From the NCBI GenBank assembly GCA_963792485.1, contig CAWBWL010000010.1, forward strand, positions 124,001-188,000: 64,000 bases of DNA. The letters are read 5' to 3'. The notes under the pieces were generated by a model, which saw nothing but the letters and a program-made list of their open reading frames with translations, was not told where the DNA came from and did not search any database. Below are positions 1 through 7,111 of this stretch, one piece after another (the stretch's first letter is position 1; each line of letters starts with the position of its first letter). Source of the DNA: JANOYJ01 sp963792485. GTDB lineage: Bacteria; Pseudomonadota; Alphaproteobacteria; Rhizobiales; Rhizobiaceae. The position numbers and the translations under genes were made by a program.

Positions 1-1
1 G

Positions 2-307
2 TTTCTGGTGGCTTCGGTGATTGCGATTGCGATGAAGATTGTCGGCATCATGCTGATCACAGCGCTCTTGATTATCCCGGCGGCGGCGGCGCGGCGCTTT
101 GCCCGCTCGCCGGAAATGATGGCGCTGATGGCGTCGGGGATTGGCTGTCTTGCTGTTGCAGGCGGGCTGTTTGGCTCTCTTACTTACGACACGCCGTCGG
201 GTCCTTCGATTGTTGTTGCGGCTTTGGCGCTTTTCCTTCTCGGCCTGATACCACTCGGCAGACTGTCTGGCCAATCCATCACTGGGGGTGCGCCACATGG
301 CTCGTGA
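2..307 (+). CDS. znuB: Zinc ABC transporter permease ZnuB, C-terminal part
   Basis: This is the last about 100 residues of an ABC-3 family inner-membrane permease, open to the left edge of the window. It shows three hydrophobic segments, and the stretch after the first (ALLIIPAAAARRFA) is the typical ABC-3 permease signature. In the family this subunit moves Zn2+ across the inner membrane together with an ATPase (ZnuC) and a periplasmic binding protein (ZnuA), which would lie to the left. The stop codon overlaps the start of the downstream Zur repressor gene, so the two are almost certainly co-transcribed. A manganese/iron-type ABC-3 permease would look the same over this length; the zur neighbour favours zinc. 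Confidence 0.85.
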   Translation, partial: FLVASVIAIAMKIVGIMLITALLIIPAAAARRFARSPEMMALMASGIGCLAVAGGLFGSLTYDTPSGPSIVVAALALFLLGLIPLGRLSGQSITGGAPHGS

Positions 308-716
308 CCACGCGCATGGGGGTTTTGACGCTGTCGCGCTCACCAAAAACCAGATGCTGGTTTTCGAAGCGCTGAGCGGCAGCGCCCAGCCGATGAGCGC
401 CTATGTCATTCTCGACAAGCTGCGCGACTCGGGCTTGCGCGCGCCCTTGCAGGTGTACCGGGCGCTCGACAAGCTGATTGATACCGGTTTGGTGCACAGG
501 CTGGAATCGCTCAACGCCTTTGTCGCCTGCGCGCATGCGCATTGCCACGAGGACTGCGCATCGGCGTTTGCGATCTGCGAGAAATGCGGCTCCGTCACAG
601 AGTTCTCCGATGACGAAGTCATGTCGCGGCTGCGTGGATGGAGCAAATCCGCGAACTTTGCGCCGTCAAGAATGGTGGTTGAGGTGAGGGGCGTCTGTGC
701 GGCGTGTGCTGCCTAA
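297..716 (+). CDS. zur: Fur-family zinc uptake regulator Zur
   Basis: A Fur-family repressor of 139 residues. The N-terminal half is a winged helix (about residues 10-80, with LTKNQMLVFEAL and the recognition segment around APLQVYRALDKL). The C-terminal half has the metal-binding dimerisation domain, with a His/Cys-rich stretch (CAHAHCHEDCA) and two CxxC pairs (CEKC and CAAC) for structural zinc. I chose ATG 297 over GTG 288 because a G-rich Shine-Dalgarno lies just upstream. It overlaps znuB, which indicates a role in zinc-dependent repression of zinc uptake. The family assignment is firm; Zur rather than Fur is inferred from the neighbour and length. Confidence 0.88.
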   Translation: MARDHAHGGFDAVALTKNQMLVFEALSGSAQPMSAYVILDKLRDSGLRAPLQVYRALDKLIDTGLVHRLESLNAFVACAHAHCHEDCASAFAICEKCGSVTEFSDDEVMSRLRGWSKSANFAPSRMVVEVRGVCAACAA

Positions 717-827
717 GAGTCCCTTTGGAAACTTCGCCTGGTCGGTCATCTGATGCGATTTTCTGCGCTTCCGGTTCTCGATAACCACACCAGCTGACTC
801 GACCAGCCGAGATTCCAAACGGACTCT
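716..827. repeat. Palindromic intergenic element, copy 1 (core-deleted)
   Basis: About 112 bp between the converging zur and subtilase genes. The outer 15-nt arms (716-730 and 813-827) are complementary with one mismatch, and an inner pair (CTGGTCG/CGACCAG) extends the hairpin. The interior is homologous to the element at 12510-12652 on both sides of a GCTTCCGG...TTCTCGA core. The middle of that core is missing here, as expected for a deletion between the two short CCGG-containing repeats seen in copy 2. It could act as a bidirectional terminator or a DNA hairpin site. Confidence 0.65.
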
Positions 828-832
828 AAGCT

Positions 833-2185
833 CTACTTGGCCTCTAGTGCGGCTTTCACATTGACAAGCCCAAAGCCAAACTCGACATCGCGGCCCTTTT
901 TGCCGAGGTCGAGCGCGGATTTGGTGAAAATGCGGTCAATCTCAAATCCGGACTTGTCCGGCTGGCGGCGCATGAGATTGGCGAGCGCGCCGGTGTAGAC
1001 GGCGGTGGCGATGGAGGTTCCGTCAATGAGGTCAAAGCCGCCACCCGGAATGGGCGCCATGACGCCGACGCCGGGGGCGGAGATTTTCACATACGTTCCC
1101 ATATTCGCCATGTTGAACCGGGCGTTCCGCTCGTCAGTCGCGGTCACCGCAATGACGCCCTGATAGGCGGCGGGAAAGGCGGGGGGCGCGGCAGGGCCAT
1201 TGTTTCCTGCGGCGGCGACCAGCAATATGCCGCGCTCAACAGCCGCCTTGCAGGCGTCTTTGAGCAACTCATTGCGCGGGCCGACGAAGCTCATATTGAT
1301 GATCTGGGCGTTTTGTCCGGCGGACCAGTCGAGCGCGGCAAGGATCGCATCAATGTTGGATTTGCCCTGCTCGAAAGCGCGGGCGTGGAGGATATGCGCT
1401 CCGGGAGCAAGCCCCTGAAATCCGTCCTGTCCGGCGATGACGCCGACAATGGATGTTCCGTGCTTTGCATCCTGAATGGGCACATCGGGAAGGGCATTGA
1501 AATCCTCGGCGTCGATGCCGGAGAGGGAGGGATGAGCGGTGTCACGCGCAGTGTCGATGACGGCGATGCGGATGCCGGAGCCGTTCGCGTCGCTTGTGTC
1601 AAAGGCGATGTTGGTGAAGGCGAAGCCCTTGACCGGGTCCGCCTGCTGGACGGTGTAGATGTGGTTTGCTCCAGCATTGCGGGCGCGGCCATCCTGTGAG
1701 AGCTGGGCAAGAACCGAACCCACGGAACGGCCATCGGGAATGCCGAACCGCACGATTGTCGTGCCGAGCAGGAAGGATGTGCGAGAGGAGCGGACCTGAA
1801 GGCCGAGATCAGCCGCAATCTGCTGGACAGCCGCTCCATCGCCTTCGATTGTCACCAGAACTTCATCTGGAACGAAGTCGCCGACTGTTGACAGCGCGGG
1901 CGCTGACGAGCCGGGGAGGGGCGGATTGGCGGGTCCGGGCGGTGTGGCCGCAGCGCCCGCGCCAGGAGTGGCTGGAGTTTCCGGCGTTGCGGTTCCGCCC
2001 GGCGTCGAGCGGAAGAGGTCAACGATCAAGGCAGGCAATTCGACCACGTCAGCCGCGCCGGATGGCGGCGGCCCGCCTGGGGAGGCGGACTGCGCAAAGG
2101 CGTGGACGGCGCTGCCCGCAAAAAAGCAGGCAGCAGCCGTCAAGCGGGCCAGCCGGCGTCTTAGACAGCTATTTACCTTCTGCAT
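833..2185 (-). CDS. Secreted subtilisin-family (S8) serine protease
   Basis: A 450-residue exported protease. Residues 1-32 form a signal peptide with a cut after AFAQ. A Pro/Ala/Gly-rich linker (35-105) is followed by a propeptide-like domain (about 108-180, DEVLVTIEGDG). The S8 catalytic domain then shows Asp211 (IAVIDTARD), His242 (DAKHGTSIVG), the oxyanion Asn in AAAGNNGP (about 328) and Ser391 (IDGTSIATA). The frame is open well upstream, but that part overlaps the anti-sigma gene; ATG 2185 gives a clean signal peptide and overlaps the anti-sigma stop. It is third in an ECF sigma / anti-sigma / protease operon, which suggests an envelope-stress or secreted-protease circuit. Confidence 0.85.
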   Translation of the reverse strand: MQKVNSCLRRRLARLTAAACFFAGSAVHAFAQSASPGGPPPSGAADVVELPALIVDLFRSTPGGTATPETPATPGAGAAATPPGPANPPLPGSSAPALSTVGDFVPDEVLVTIEGDGAAVQQIAADLGLQVRSSRTSFLLGTTIVRFGIPDGRSVGSVLAQLSQDGRARNAGANHIYTVQQADPVKGFAFTNIAFDTSDANGSGIRIAVIDTARDTAHPSLSGIDAEDFNALPDVPIQDAKHGTSIVGVIAGQDGFQGLAPGAHILHARAFEQGKSNIDAILAALDWSAGQNAQIINMSFVGPRNELLKDACKAAVERGILLVAAAGNNGPAAPPAFPAAYQGVIAVTATDERNARFNMANMGTYVKISAPGVGVMAPIPGGGFDLIDGTSIATAVYTGALANLMRRQPDKSGFEIDRIFTKSALDLGKKGRDVEFGFGLVNVKAALEAK

Positions 2186-2832
2186 CCGGCTTCCTTCCCG
2201 GTATGACCTGATCGACCAAAGGCGACGCGGCGAGCGCCCGCGTTTGCTGATCATAGTCCTCAACTGACGTTGCGGGAAGAACGATCTTGAATATGCCGCC
2301 GGAGGCCGGGCCTTCGCCGATCTGGGCGTTCGCGGATTGCAGGAGGGCGGCGATGTCTGACATTTTGGCGTCGGGCTTGAATGAGATGAGCACGAAGGGC
2401 GCGTTGGCGGCGCTGTTTGCGCCGGCGACTTCGATGTCATTTGAGCCTGTGCGGTCCGTTATATTCGCTGTGAACACGACGGCGACCAGCGCCGCAGCCG
2501 CGCCCGCCCAGACAAGCGGGGCGGGAATGGCGAAGGTCTTCTTCATGAAAGCAGCTAGCCAGGAGACGGGCGAGACGGCGGGGCCGGCTTCCTTTTCCAA
2601 TGCTTCGGAGAAGCGCTTGAAGGCGTCCGGCTGAGGGACGCAGCTTCTCATTTTCTTCTGACAGGAATTCCAGCTCTTCCGCCGCTTCCGCCAATGCCTC
2701 TTCGGCGGCAGGGTCATTGGCAAGCCAGTCTTCGACCATGGCAAGATCAGCGCCCGTCAGCGTGCCGTTGAGATAAAACGGCAGCAGGGCTTCGACTTCA
2801 TCGCGGCGGTTCATTTGTGTGTCTCCGCTCAT
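2169..2832 (-). CDS. Anti-sigma factor with zinc-finger-like N-terminus, frameshifted as sequenced
   Basis: The N-terminal part (2832 down to about 2640) reads as an anti-sigma domain with EALLPFYLNGTL and an acidic helix (AEEALAEAAEELEFLSEE). The C-terminal part continues in another frame: QPDAFKRFSEALEKE, one membrane segment (PAPLVWAGAAAALVAVVF), then a periplasmic domain of about 80 residues. Joining them needs a single-base change near 2640. The classic zinc-finger cysteines are not obvious. It lies 12 bp after the ECF sigma gene, so its likely role is to hold that sigma factor at the membrane. The start could be 2832 or 2814; both have a plausible ribosome binding site. Confidence 0.72.
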
Positions 2833-2844
2833 GGCCAGCCCCTG

Positions 2845-3402
2845 TCATAGCCCAGCAGCCTTCAGGGCTTCGCCGAGTTTGGAGCGCGCGTAGAACATGC
2901 GGGTTTTAACCGTTGCGACCGGGATCGCGAGGATTTCGCCGATCTCGGTAACAGTGCGGCCGTGGTAATAGGCAAGGTCGATGACGGCGCGGTGCTCATC
3001 AGACAGGCTGTCAATGCACTGGCGCAGGGCGGCCGCCTTGTCGAGCTTCATGGTGACGACTTCGGGCGTGTCGGAGCCATCGGCAACCCGCTCGGCCTCG
3101 CCCTCGTCCATCTCGTCTTCGCGGCGCTTGCGGCGGGCGGAGAGAATTTTGAACCGGGCAATGCCGAGCAGCCAGGTCGAGACCTGCGAGCGGAACTCGA
3201 AAGCGGACGCCTTGCGCCACACCTCCAGGAACACTTCATTTGCAATGTCGTCAGCCATGTTTTCCGAACCCGTTTGGCGCGCCACGAACCGGTAGACCCG
3301 GGCGTGGTGGCGCATGAACAACAGACGGACCGCCGCACGGTCGCCATCAGCGATGCGCTTCATCAGGTCATTATCAGACTGTATGCCTGATGCGGCGCTC
3401 AT
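2845..3402 (-). CDS. ECF RNA polymerase sigma factor (sigma-70 family)
   Basis: A 185-residue extracytoplasmic-function sigma factor. Region 2 spans about residues 20-95 (RLLFMRHHARVYRF, ADDIANEVFLEVWR, FRSQVSTWLLGIARF). A charged linker follows, then region 4 (about 120-180; LSDEHRAVIDLAYYHG, TVTEIGEILAIPVATVKTRM) as the helix-turn-helix. It heads an operon with an anti-sigma factor and a subtilase. A GAAGGA Shine-Dalgarno precedes ATG 3402, and a candidate ECF promoter lies 20-50 bp upstream, suggesting autoregulation. Confidence 0.92.
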   Translation of the reverse strand: MSAASGIQSDNDLMKRIADGDRAAVRLLFMRHHARVYRFVARQTGSENMADDIANEVFLEVWRKASAFEFRSQVSTWLLGIARFKILSARRKRREDEMDEGEAERVADGSDTPEVVTMKLDKAAALRQCIDSLSDEHRAVIDLAYYHGRTVTEIGEILAIPVATVKTRMFYARSKLGEALKAAGL

Positions 3403-3420
3403 TGCGGTCCTTCTGCGGGT

Positions 3421-3450
3421 TAGTCGCGGCGAGGGGCGGAAAGGTTCAAG
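3421..3450 (-). promoter_or_regulatory. Candidate autoregulated ECF-type promoter for the sigma operon
   Basis: Reading on the minus strand, a TGAACC -35-like element (3444-3449) is followed after 17 bp by GACTA (3421-3425), resembling the GAAC ... GTC arrangement of ECF promoters. It lies just upstream of the sigma gene start at 3402. This is inference from a two-box match only. Confidence 0.35.
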
Positions 3451-3528
3451 GGATAACTTGACCTAGACTATTGCAGGAGCGGCGAAGAGGAAATAGTTGC
3501 TTCAGGGTTTGAGCTGAATTCGCTCTAT

Positions 3529-3569
3529 ACGGGATACCCGTTGACATCAACCTGATGAAAGGCTATTTC
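3529..3569 (+). promoter_or_regulatory. Promoter with overlapping palindrome for the BrnT/HTH pair
   Basis: A perfect TTGACA -35 (3541-3546) is followed at 17 bp by a weak -10 (TATTTC, 3564-3569). A short palindrome with arms ACGGG/CCCGT (3529-3541) overlaps the -35. This is the expected arrangement for an operator bound by the antitoxin. Confidence 0.4.
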
Positions 3570-3574
3570 AAGCC

Positions 3575-3862
3575 GTGATTTCGCCAGTAAGTTTTGAGTG
3601 GGATGATGCCAAGGCAGCCGGGAATGCTGCCAAACACAATGTCCCATTTCAGTATGCGACGCGGGTGTTCCAAGATCCGGAGTTTATCGACACCGATGTA
3701 TCCCGCCCTGAAGACACAGAACTGCGGCGGAGTGCGGTTGGTGTGGTGGACGGGCGCCTGCTGGCAGTGGTTTTCACCATGCGCGGCGATGTTTGCAGGA
3801 TCATTTCTGCCCGCCGCCCTAACTCAAAAGAGGAGCGCCGATATGGCAACCGTACACTATAA
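3575..3862 (+). CDS. brnT: BrnT-family toxin (type II toxin-antitoxin)
   Basis: A 95-residue BrnT-like protein. It has the typical N-terminus (FEWDDAKAAGNAAKHNVPF), central DTELRR...VGVVDGRLLAVVFT and the C-terminal signature RIISARRPNSKEERRY. BrnT toxins are RelE-fold RNases that are inactivated by a partner antitoxin which also represses the operon. The start is a GTG with only a weak ribosome binding site; no better in-frame start exists. The 3' end overlaps the antitoxin by 20 bp. The partner is an HTH protein rather than the more usual ribbon-helix-helix BrnA. Confidence 0.85.
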   Translation: MISPVSFEWDDAKAAGNAAKHNVPFQYATRVFQDPEFIDTDVSRPEDTELRRSAVGVVDGRLLAVVFTMRGDVCRIISARRPNSKEERRYGNRTL

Positions 3863-4199
3863 ACCCGGGGGGACCCCTTACCGTCTATCCGACGAGGAGA
3901 AGAGGCGGTTGGATGCCATGACGCCCGAACAAATCGAGCAGAATGCGCTTGACGATCCTGACAATCCGCCGATGACGGATGAGGAACTGGATCGTGCCGT
4001 TGCAGGCAGACGGGTACGGCAGATAAGGGCCAAGACGGGCCTAAGTCAAAACATGTTTGCAAAACAATTCCAAATTAATCCCGCGCGGCTGCGGGACTGG
4101 GAGCAGGGACGGTTCATGCCTGATTCTGTCGCAATGGCTTATCTGAAAGTCATTGAGCATTCACCGAAGGCCGTTGAGGCGGCTCTGGGAAGCAAGTAG
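3843..4199 (+). CDS. XRE/HTH-type antitoxin paired with BrnT
   Basis: 118 residues. The N-terminal part is charged (SDEEKRRLDAMTPEQIEQNA, DDPDNPPMTDEELDRA). The C-terminal part is an XRE-like helix-turn-helix (IRAKTGLSQNMFAKQF, INPARLRDWEQGRFMPDS) of the kind found in HigA-like antitoxins. The frame is open further upstream, but ATG 3843 sits inside the BrnT 3' end with a good ribosome binding site (GAGGAG... spaced through AGGAGCGCC). It likely neutralises BrnT and binds the palindrome at 3529. Confidence 0.82.
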   Translation: MATVHYKPGGTPYRLSDEEKRRLDAMTPEQIEQNALDDPDNPPMTDEELDRAVAGRRVRQIRAKTGLSQNMFAKQFQINPARLRDWEQGRFMPDSVAMAYLKVIEHSPKAVEAALGSK

Positions 4200-4257
4200 G
4201 CCAAGAGTGGTTTGGTGAGCGGCGCCTACCCTGTTGCCAGAAGGCAAACCTCGCCGC

Positions 4258-4800
4258 TCAATTCCTCAGCGCACACTTCGCGAGTATCTCATCCACAACC
4301 TGTTCTACTCGCGCGGTGGCGTTTATTGGGATGCCGTTCTTCGGGATGTCTTCCTTGGTTGCGTGTATTCCCAATATCAATTCCTGCTCGTCCGGTCTGC
4401 CGCCAAACTCGTCTTCCAGCCGGCTTTCAAGCCGCCGTTTCAGGGTTTGCGCGTCGATTTCGAGAACGAAAACCGCGTCAAACAGATCAACAAAGCGAGG
4501 GAAATTTCTTGAGCCGCCGCAAAAGAAGGTGACCGCATTGCTCTGATCGGCGGTCAGGGATTTGACTTTATTTTCGTCCCAAATCCAATGCTTCTGCTTC
4601 CATTCTGGACCGTCGGTCACATCTTTCGGCGGCGGGCTCACGAATTGATTGCCGGTGACGGGATCGCCAATGCTGGCCAATACGCGGTCGCCATGAACGA
4701 CTTCATAGCCGCGACGCTCAAGCTCCTCGGCCACGGTGGTCTTTCCCGCGCCGGACACGCCTTCGATCAGATAGTTCCTGATGCCCATTGCGCTCTCCAA
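4258..4800 (-). CDS. P-loop kinase-like ATPase (AAA_33/nucleoside-kinase type)
   Basis: 180 residues with a Walker A motif near the N-terminus (EGVSGAGKTTVAEEL) and the layout of small P-loop phosphotransferases: a D-R pair (HGDRVLA), a central FVLEID strand and a lid-like Arg-rich helix (KRRLESRLEDEFGGRP). It may phosphorylate a nucleoside or a small metabolite; the substrate cannot be read from the sequence. ATG 4788 is an alternative start four codons in. It stands alone, between the BrnT pair and the secreted-protein pair. Confidence 0.65.
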   Translation of the reverse strand: MESAMGIRNYLIEGVSGAGKTTVAEELERRGYEVVHGDRVLASIGDPVTGNQFVSPPPKDVTDGPEWKQKHWIWDENKVKSLTADQSNAVTFFCGGSRNFPRFVDLFDAVFVLEIDAQTLKRRLESRLEDEFGGRPDEQELILGIHATKEDIPKNGIPINATARVEQVVDEILAKCALRN

Positions 4801-5136
4801 AACAGGATTGGAGCCTTAACCCACGCGGCCTCCACCGTGCAATTGACAGGCGCACCTCACAAATCCGTGAACCTTTCCGACCCTTGCCCCCACACAGGCT
4901 GACGGGCCGCGTTGTGCGGGGCCGGAAAGGAGTTTGTGATGATGAACGGCAGGGACCCGGGGCAGGGGCGGCAGACCGGAATGGCGCAATTGACGCGCGG
5001 GGGAGGCGAGCGTAACGTTCGGCCTTGGTGGGGCCGCCAGATTACGATCAAACAGGAGTTCGCTGCAGGCATTGCGCCCAGCGACGGGCGGATGGCTGGA
5101 GATGCGACTCCCTCGAATTACCGGGAGCGTGCGCTC
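4801..5136. other. Upstream region of the secreted beta-propeller gene
   Basis: No separate gene is supported here. The frame of the downstream gene stays open back to 4912, and a good AAGGAG sits before in-frame ATGs at 4939/4942. A start there would put about 66 extra residues before the signal peptide. No terminator or repeat was seen. Confidence 0.35.
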
Positions 5137-7101
5137 ATGTCTGCCAATCTCAACGCCTCAACGGCTTATGCTTTGACAGACCGGTTTGCACGGCGCGTGA
5201 GGCGGTTCGGCCTGTTCGGATTGATGCTCGGCGCGGCGTTCACGCCGAATATGGCGGGCGCGCAGGACAGCCGGATCATTCAGCCGGGGTCGATGGCGGT
5301 CACCGGATTTTCCAAGACTGTCATTCCGGGCATTGAGGAAGGTCTGCCGCCCGGCGTTGACGCGGTCGATGAGACGATGATCGACCTTGAAGGCAAGACG
5401 CTGCGGATTTTCGATGTGACCAATCTCGGCGGTCCGGCGAGCGGGCAGGTGGTCAACACGCCGCTGCCGTTCGAAGTGCCTGCCCGGCAGATCGGGCAGG
5501 TGTTCGGCATTACCTTTGATGATGGTGTGCGCACTGATACGACCGAAATCGTGCCGAACGTTTATGTCGGCGCAACATCGTTGCACGGCTTGCAGATCGT
5601 CACGCCTGACGAAGATGAAGACGGACGGCCCGAGCGGCAGCGGCGCGGCATCGAAGGCGCAGTATTCATGGACGGGCAGTTCGGACTCGATCTCGGCGGC
5701 GGTCCCGGCACGATCTACAAGATTGACGGGCTGACCGGGCAGGTCACAAAGTTCGCCAACATCGAAACGAACAGCGGGCCGGGCCTTGGCAACATCAAGT
5801 TCGACAAGGCGCACCGGCAGTTTTTTGTGAGTGATCTGGATACCGGTCTTATCCACCGCATCTCGGCAGATGGCGCGCTGATCGATGCGTTCGATCACGG
5901 CGTTACCGGACGTCAGGCGCGCAGCCTTGATCCGGTGACTGACGATGGCGCGGTCATGGACATCAAGGGTGGGGCGTTTGATTCCGAAGACCCCGAGACT
6001 TGGGGTTACACCCAGGATGAGCGGCGTGTCTGGGGCGTCGCCGTGCATGGCGGGCGGCTGTATTACGCCGTTGGCGATGCGGCGGAAATCTGGTCGGTTG
6101 ATATTCTGGACAATGGCGTATTCGGAACGGCGCGGTGGGAACTTACCGTCAAGGCTGAGAAAGACTATCCCGTCACGGACATCGCCTTTGACAACCGCGG
6201 CTTCATGTATCTTTCGCAGCGCGGCGAGATCGAGAACCGCTATGACTACTCGCGCTTTGCCAATTCCGGCAAGGGCGAAGTGATCCGCTATTGGCGCGAG
6301 CAGCCGGATGATCCGGCGACGGAAAGCGTGTGGGTCGAGGCGCCGCAGGAATATGCAGTCGGCTTCCCGCCGGAAAACCGGCAGGCGGCAGGCGGGCTCG
6401 ACCTGCAATATGGCTATGACCAGAACGGGTTTATCAATCCTTCGGGCTCGTGCACCGGCACGCTGGTGAAGACCGGCGATGATCTTCGCAACAATCCGGA
6501 GCTTGCAGAACAGCTCGCCGCCGGCGGGCCGCTCGTGGTTCACGGTGTGCAGCTGACGCCGGTTGACTTTGCCAAGCCGAAGAATGTGCCACCGTTCGGC
6601 TCATGGTTTGTCGATTACGACAATTTGTTCGAAGACCCGGAAGTCAAGGGCCATGTCGGCGATATCGAAGTCTGGCGGCCATGCGAAGGCCGTGCGGCCT
6701 GGTATGATCCGATCCCCTATCCGGGAGATTATCCGGATCCGTATTTCCCGCCTTATTTCCCTCCGGGAAAAGACCCGTGTGTAGATGTGCGCTCGGTTGA
6801 ATATTTCTGCACTCCCGGCGGACTTGAGGCCGATCTTTACATGACCGACACGGAGGGTTTCGGCTTCGATTCCCTCAAATCGGATTCGCTCACCCCCGGC
6901 GTTTCGGTCGCGCCGCCCATGCAGACCGTGCCCGGTCCCGCCGCGCCCTACACGCTCGGCATTTCCGGACATCTGCCCGGCGACAAGGTCAGGCTGGGCT
7001 TGTGTTTCTACAAGGATGCCGACGCCAAGAAGGGCGGGTATTTCCCGTGCTGCAAGGTCAATATCGATATCCAAACTCCTGCCGTTTCGTGCGAACCGTG
7101 A
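5137..7101 (+). CDS. Secreted beta-propeller-like protein of unknown function
   Basis: 654 residues from ATG 5137, which is preceded by GGGAGCG. Residues 1-45 look like a signal peptide (RRFGLFGLMLGAAF...NMAGAQ). Residues about 60-540 carry repeated strand patterns of an NHL/SMP-30-like propeller (GTIYKIDGLTGQVTKFAN, FFVSDLDTGLIHRISADG, VWGVAVHGGRLYYAVGD, ITDIAFDNRGFMYLS-like). A Pro/Tyr-rich linker (YPGDYPDPYFPPYFPPG) leads to a C-terminal module (about 548-654) with two Cys at its start, a PGD turn and a CC pair (YFPCCKVNID). That module recurs inside the next gene. It is probably extracytoplasmic and co-expressed with its neighbour, 10 bp away. Function unknown. Confidence 0.7.
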   Translation: MSANLNASTAYALTDRFARRVRRFGLFGLMLGAAFTPNMAGAQDSRIIQPGSMAVTGFSKTVIPGIEEGLPPGVDAVDETMIDLEGKTLRIFDVTNLGGPASGQVVNTPLPFEVPARQIGQVFGITFDDGVRTDTTEIVPNVYVGATSLHGLQIVTPDEDEDGRPERQRRGIEGAVFMDGQFGLDLGGGPGTIYKIDGLTGQVTKFANIETNSGPGLGNIKFDKAHRQFFVSDLDTGLIHRISADGALIDAFDHGVTGRQARSLDPVTDDGAVMDIKGGAFDSEDPETWGYTQDERRVWGVAVHGGRLYYAVGDAAEIWSVDILDNGVFGTARWELTVKAEKDYPVTDIAFDNRGFMYLSQRGEIENRYDYSRFANSGKGEVIRYWREQPDDPATESVWVEAPQEYAVGFPPENRQAAGGLDLQYGYDQNGFINPSGSCTGTLVKTGDDLRNNPELAEQLAAGGPLVVHGVQLTPVDFAKPKNVPPFGSWFVDYDNLFEDPEVKGHVGDIEVWRPCEGRAAWYDPIPYPGDYPDPYFPPYFPPGKDPCVDVRSVEYFCTPGGLEADLYMTDTEGFGFDSLKSDSLTPGVSVAPPMQTVPGPAAPYTLGISGHLPGDKVRLGLCFYKDADAKKGGYFPCCKVNIDIQTPAVSCEP

Positions 7102-7111
7102 GGAGGGAAAA

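Noticed and set aside
5158..6543. A 461-codon minus-strand open frame opposite the propeller gene
   Set aside because: Shadow frame with biased Arg/His composition; the plus frame has clear propeller repeats and a signal peptide.
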